Source: Lepidodermella squamata
Taxonomy: Eukaryota; Gastrotricha
Assembly: GCA_047495785.1 (NCBI GenBank)
Contig: JBLDXI010000002.1
Location: forward strand, 2,418,001-2,482,000
Length of the DNA: 64,000 nt
Reading direction: 5' to 3'
The position numbers were made by a program, and so were the translations under genes. Below the pieces are notes generated by a model that worked only from the letters and a program-made list of their open reading frames with translations, did no database searches and was not told the origin of the DNA. Shown piece after piece: positions 59,430-64,000 of this stretch (its first letter is position 1; each line of letters begins with the position of its first letter).

Positions 59430-60236
59430 GCCGGGCGCTGATGGGCGGCAGCGCCTTTCTTGTACCGCCGTGATTTGCGGCCGCCGGCGACGATCAGCAC
59501 GCGTAATAGCCGTCGTGTCAAAGGCGCTGACTTTGACCGGTGACGCGCGGATGTTTGTGCGTGTCATCTGCTGCTCGACGACGACGACTTTGCGGTGCCG
59601 CGGGTAATCTTCACGAGCGACAAAGGAGCAGGACAACAGAAGTCGTTTTCCGCGGTATTTACGTTAAAAGACGCGTGAAAAATGCGGAAGAGGCACACGT
59701 CTGGTTCCGCGCCCGGTTCCGCGAGCCTGATGCCTCGGCAACTTGATCCTTAACGCCAACAAAATGTAGGTCATCCGTGCGTCAAGTACTTACCTGGGCG
59801 CTGCTCTCGGCAATCTCGCATCTCATCACGGCGCGCGAGAGACAACACGCTCAGGCGACAATATTATTATTATTACTAGCCACACCATGCGCAGTATATA
59901 GTATATAGGCAGGTACTGCTGACAATAAACAACAACAATAAAGACGGCTTAACGAGCCACTCGCGCACCTGCGAGTGTGTGACTTGCCTATGCCACTGGC
60001 GTACGAACACGGCTAATAATCGTTTTGGCGTTGTCGCGCAGCATGACTTTTTGCGGCGGCGGCGGCAACCAATGTTTTGGCGTCGACACGAGGCAAAGCT
60101 GCGATTACCCGCCGTTCGGCGCACTCGTTCTGCAGCGCGCGCTAAACACTGTGACATGTACACCATAGAGCACGTTCGATGAGCGGTCGCGAGTGGCCGT
60201 CTCCGGAGCAATAACAAAACCGCGTGTGCCGTCTCG

Positions 60237-60244
60237 CGTGGGAA
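60237..60244 (+). promoter_or_regulatory. Distal CSL/Su(H)-type site
   Basis: CGTGGGAA followed by AC, a full match to the CSL consensus, about 1.8 kb upstream of the HES start. A single site at this distance is weak evidence by itself. Confidence 0.35.
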
Positions 60245-61366
60245 ACAAGTCAATCGGCGAACGTGCCCGCGGTCAAGATCTCGAGCGTTTTGACTTGTGC
60301 CGCGCGCCTAACCTCCTGGCACGGAGTCAATAATTTGTCGGTGCGCGCTCGCTGCGGGCAAACAAATCGGACGACAGCGCAGATAATAAAGCAATTACAA
60401 GAACAACACAGGAGCCGGCGAGTGCTAATAGCGCATGATGTGGAAGCACGCCCAAGTGGAAGCACGTAACCCCGGCGCGGACACCGTGCCCTTCGGCGGA
60501 TGCTACATCGAAGGAGGATTGCTCTTGAGATAAGATGACATTTTGTCAGGTAGACACATCTTAAGCAGAAAGGCTAAAGTCACCGCGCCGAGGTCAAAGC
60601 GAGGGCGGCGGAATCGCCCATTCCATCGGCGAGCTGCCAGAATAAAAGTCTCGTCGCCCAGGCAATTTTCGCCTCGCTGCTCATATTATAACAAAAAAAA
60701 CTGCGCGTAATTAAGTCATCGGCCTCGCCTCCTACTACAACCACAACCCACAAAATAATTTTCACGCGTGAGATATCGCAAAAGTTGGGAATCATTGAAA
60801 AGGAGATTCAAGTGCGTTGTATGTCCATTTCTGAGCTTTTGAGATAGTCGAATATAATTGTAGTTGGTCATTTGCTGCCGACACGTGCCGTCGATGGGCG
60901 CCAAGATCTGCAGGGTGTCATTATAGGCCCTAGGTAATTACTGGTTGATACGTCTCCTGACAACCTGTGATAAGGTTACTGTGATGAAAGTAACAATTAT
61001 TTCTATACGTTGTCAATTTTTTTCGATTTTATTGAGAACATTAAGAGCCTGATTTCACAATTTTTGTGGGACATTTGCATCAGGTTAGATACATTATTAG
61101 GAAGACGAATTGCCATTGATCAAGAAAATTGCATAGGTTTTCATCAATTTGCTTGTTCGTCTCAGGATAAACCGCCATTTTCAGGGATAATCCAGCGATG
61201 AGTCACGAATGACCACTCTCTACAGCAAAAAATACATTAGAATTTGACGATTAATTTTACAGAAAGGACAGCTTTCAAGACGCATAGGAGAAAGTGAAGA
61301 AATAGCCAGAAAAATAGAACAGGATGAAAACCGGAAATGAATGACACAGTGAAGTAAGTATAGATA

Positions 61367-62473
61367 TTACACAGCAGAATGCTTAGCAGTGTCGAGGAAA
61401 CTGACTTTCGGCGGGCGGGTCAAGCTGTTTTGGCGATAACTACTAATACTGCTACTTCGCCTTGACGAGGATTGCGGGGGTGGCATTAACTGCATCGGCG
61501 GGGCTTGTTCCTGTATATTTGAACCCAATATCTCGTAAGCAGGGGGATTGCTAGCTGAAGTTACCGATGATACTGCACCGCTTATTGCTGACATCGGAGT
61601 AAACCCACCGTCTATCACGATTTCAGGGGTAGCAGCTGACATGAACAGCCCGGACGGAGCCGCTGAAAATAAATTATCATAAAATCTCCCGAAATTTCGA
61701 ATAAAATCCTATATACCAGTTGTACCAGATCCTCGGGAGTCTGTGCGGAGAAGAGGGAGATTCGGGGTAGAGGCGAAACCTAACAAAGGAGTTCGGGCTG
61801 CATCCTCTCTCTCAGCCTGGTTTTTCGATACCAAGCTGCTGTATTGGTGCCCTTTATTGCCCTTGGCCTGGGTAGCAGATTCGCTCTCTTCTTCAAACGA
61901 AAAATTCTGAGGTTCCGATTCGCTGAAACACGCCTCGCAAGCTCCGCATACAACAATTAAAGCCTTCGTAAATTAATCGTTAAAAATTCTAGAAAATTCT
62001 CGAAAATAAGGTTATACCTGACCAACGATTCCTATCACAATGACAAGTACCAGCAGTGATATTGCTGCAATTAATTGGACCTCATGTTCAGCGTGTTCAT
62101 GCGACGGTTTTTTGCCGCTCGAGACAATCGATTGTTCGAGGGTCAAACCGCCATGAGGCGGGCCACCATGCGCGTTGTGGCCGCTGCTGGCGATATCAGC
62201 CAGAACTGCGGTGTCCTCGTGACTACCAGCCGCTGCTAACATTGGCAATAACCGCGAGGCCCTAGTTGAAACTGTTGTCGCTGCTGTGAGCATCCAAGCG
62301 GCTGACGCTGCTCTCGCCTCGTTGCTAACCACCGCCGGTCGACTCCTGTTTTGCTTCACCTGAGTTTCGGTGTATGAAAATGACGCTGATGCGATGATTC
62401 CGCCATCACGCGGCGACCCAATCATTTTCGGCTCTTGTCGAGGTGTGTAGTAACCTCGCATGCTATTGATCAT
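61367..62473 (-). CDS. Single-pass membrane protein of unknown function
   Basis: Three exons joined in frame: 62473-62021, about 61967-61716, and about 61661-61367, some 335 residues. The N-terminal part (about 130 residues) is Ala/Ser-rich with no cleavable signal peptide at this start, so a 5' exon may be missing. One membrane span, VQLIAAISLLVLVIVIGIVGQ, runs across the first exon junction into ALIVVCGACEACFSE, a juxtamembrane cysteine cluster suited to palmitoylation. The cytoplasmic tail is acidic, then Ser/Pro-rich, and ends in ISSYRQNSLTRPPKVSFLDTAKHSAV. Proline-rich patches (PPMQLMPPPQ) could bind SH3 or WW domains. No family recognised. It lies tail-to-tail neither with HES nor Frizzled; it diverges from the latter. 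Confidence 0.65.
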
Positions 62474-63614
62474 GATAATTGTTTTGCTCTCAAAATTGCG
62501 ACTATATTTAAAATTGAAAATTTTTACCGCGTGTTGCGTATGCGGGCCGCAGTAGACGGAGTACTAGTGCCCCAACGGGAGTCGGCGTCACCTGACGGCA
62601 ATCGAAACGTTCCATTCTCGTAGAAATTTACCTGACTAATCATTATCGATGTCAATACGTCTCAAGGGCCATTGTGACGCTATATAACATCTATGATTAA
62701 TAAATAAAAGGTGCAATTAGTGGGCATGCAAGGTCAGTTTTCAGCGGTAATAGAAGAAAATACTGACCAGAGCGATGACAAAAAAAACCGCACACGACAT
62801 TTGAAGGAATGACATTATTATTGTGCGTCGAATAACAATTATTATTTTCCTTCCGCCTTGATCGATTGTGATGTTGTCGAATAATTAATAAGAAAGCAAA
62901 ATGTCGCGTCGGCTTCGTTTACTTTTATGTCACCTGCGATGCTTGCCGGCTGTATGGTTTTCCACCACCATTTCCTACACTGATGCGATCAATTGTGACC
63001 GCGCGTGCGCCGGGCGGGCGACAAAAGCCATAAAAAATGGCGCAGAGCATACAAGAAAGTGTGCGTGATCCCATAAATATGCTCATGCGATACATTTTTG
63101 CGCAAATAATTGTTTTTACAGGCGAATAAAGTTATTAGGCGTCACGTTGGTCTCGTGCGTAATTTTGTTATAATATCTTGACTTGCGCGCCAAAAAATTG
63201 GCCTCGGTACAAAGTTATTGCATATTATTTGGAATAATTTGCAGCTTAAATGCTCATCTCATGGGGTCAGAAAAATGTGAGAAAATAGAAGGAACATACG
63301 CCACAAAAAACCGACTGTCTTTAAGTTGCATTCCGATTTATTTCCTGATTTGACGATCGTGAAGCTGTTCAGGTGTCCACAAATTTTCGATATTTTTCCT
63401 TGTCAGTTCTATTAATAATAGCACCGAGAAAGTGCTATCCGTTCTCCTTTTGTTTATTCATCAATTCAGGCTAAACAGTTGAGATTGGATTCGGTAAAAC
63501 CGCCCTCACAAAAGATGCAACAGCTAATAAAACGTAAATATTTACTGCGAAAGATTGAGAACAAACCCTGGTGCATCGGCCTATATCAATCGTGGCTATT
63601 TGTTGGCTGCGAAA
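62474..63614. other. Divergent intergenic region before the Frizzled-type gene
   Basis: About 1.1 kb between two divergently transcribed genes, so it should hold both promoters. It contains several CGCG-rich patches near 63000. No additional gene seen. Confidence 0.5.
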
Positions 63615-64000
63615 ATGAAATTTCGGCTGATTTTCGTAGGCTTGATATTGAAAATTGTGAAGACCTCTTCATCAGATGTATCTTCGGCGCTTTTTTGTGA
63701 ACCTATCCAACAACTTCAGCCGGCAGTATGCGCCAATGCTATCGACTACAACGTCACTATTCGACCGAATCTATTCGGCCATATCAACCAAGAAGAAAGT
63801 CACAAAGCCGTAAAAAATCATGCGATTTTCTTTATTATTGATAAAAATAGATTTTTTTCGTAGTTACTCGAATATGGGAAGTTGTTCGGAAATGCCGAAA
63901 CCAGTTGTTCGGAACTTTTCGAACTCTTCGTCTGCGCCCTGTATCTACCGCAATGTGTGATTGTCGACGAGCCGGCCGATCAGCCGGCAATTGCTATGAA
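63615..64000 (+). CDS. Frizzled-type cysteine-rich domain protein, 5' end only
   Basis: The start at 63615 is chosen because a signal peptide follows (MKFRLIFVGLILKIVKTSSS). Exon 1 ends at 63809; a 54-bp intron (63810-63863, ending TTCGTAG) separates it from exon 2, which runs off the window. Joined in phase 0 the sequence has the Frizzled CRD hallmarks: FCEPI, VCANAIDYNVTIRPN, GHINQEE, then SCSELFELFVCALYLPQC. That is the Wnt-binding module of Frizzled receptors and secreted relatives. Whether seven membrane spans follow cannot be seen. An in-frame ATG at 63555 would give a longer N-terminus that hides the signal peptide. Confidence 0.85.

Larger units (their letters stand above)
58401..61366. 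other. Regulatory-looking upstream region of the HES gene; no gene seen
   Basis: About 3 kb, CpG- and CGCG-rich near 58.5-60.4 kb. Many overlapping open frames on both strands come from base composition. It holds the CSL-type and CACGTG sites listed separately. No spliced gene was found. Confidence 0.5.

Noticed and set aside
59322-60253. Several overlapping open frames on both strands upstream of HES
   Set aside because: Frames arise from GC-rich composition; none has splice sites, domains or hydrophobic segments arranged like a protein.

Overview
This is animal nuclear DNA with spliced genes. Most introns are 45-60 bp, start with GT and end in a T-rich stretch plus TTTCAG or similar. The window also carries dense C-type lectin genes, an astacin-EGF-CUB architecture, a nuclear receptor, a HES factor ending in WRPW and a Frizzled-type domain. 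Together these point to an ecdysozoan, most likely a nematode outside the best-known model clades. A tardigrade or another small-genome ecdysozoan is not excluded.

Layout. (1) 1-28 kb, minus strand: a tandem array of three large secreted paralogues (A 992-7549, B 8815-15432, C 16288-26016). Each reads signal peptide, catalytically dead astacin domain, EGF, CUB, kringle, a chain of short cysteine modules, then five C-type lectin domains (CTLDs) separated by a two-cysteine micro-module. A smaller relative (D, 26895-28206) follows, and a relic of D's last exon lies between B and C. Gene C is stretched by inverted-repeat elements in one intron. (2) 28.4-32.4 kb: a carbohydrate sulfotransferase whose first coding exon is split by a 2,775-bp element with terminal inverted repeats; other repeats are nested inside that element. 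(3) 33-41 kb: a stomatin, a secreted galaxin-like cysteine-rich protein and a leucine-rich-repeat surface protein that is probably GPI-anchored. (4) 42.7-47.9 kb: a cluster of seven tiny single-pass membrane proteins (44-79 residues) around an LRMDA-like LRR gene. Two are related minus-strand copies and three are tandem plus-strand copies. (5) 48.6-53.3 kb: a nuclear receptor. (6) 57.4-58.4 kb: a HES-type bHLH repressor whose upstream DNA holds three CSL/Su(H)-type sites within 235 bp. (7) 61.4-62.5 kb: a single-pass membrane protein of unknown function. (8) 63.6 kb to the end: the start of a Frizzled-type gene, cut by the window edge.

The lectin array looks like a clustered family of secreted recognition or matrix proteins. 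They have multiple putative sugar-binding domains, and the N-terminal protease fold has lost all its zinc ligands. The micropeptide cluster is the second striking unit: small, intron-poor, hydrophobic genes with a conserved aromatic C-terminal tail. HES with CSL-type sites is consistent with a Notch target. The remaining genes look independent of one another.

All exon boundaries were read by eye from splice consensus and frame continuity, so individual ends may be off by a few bases.
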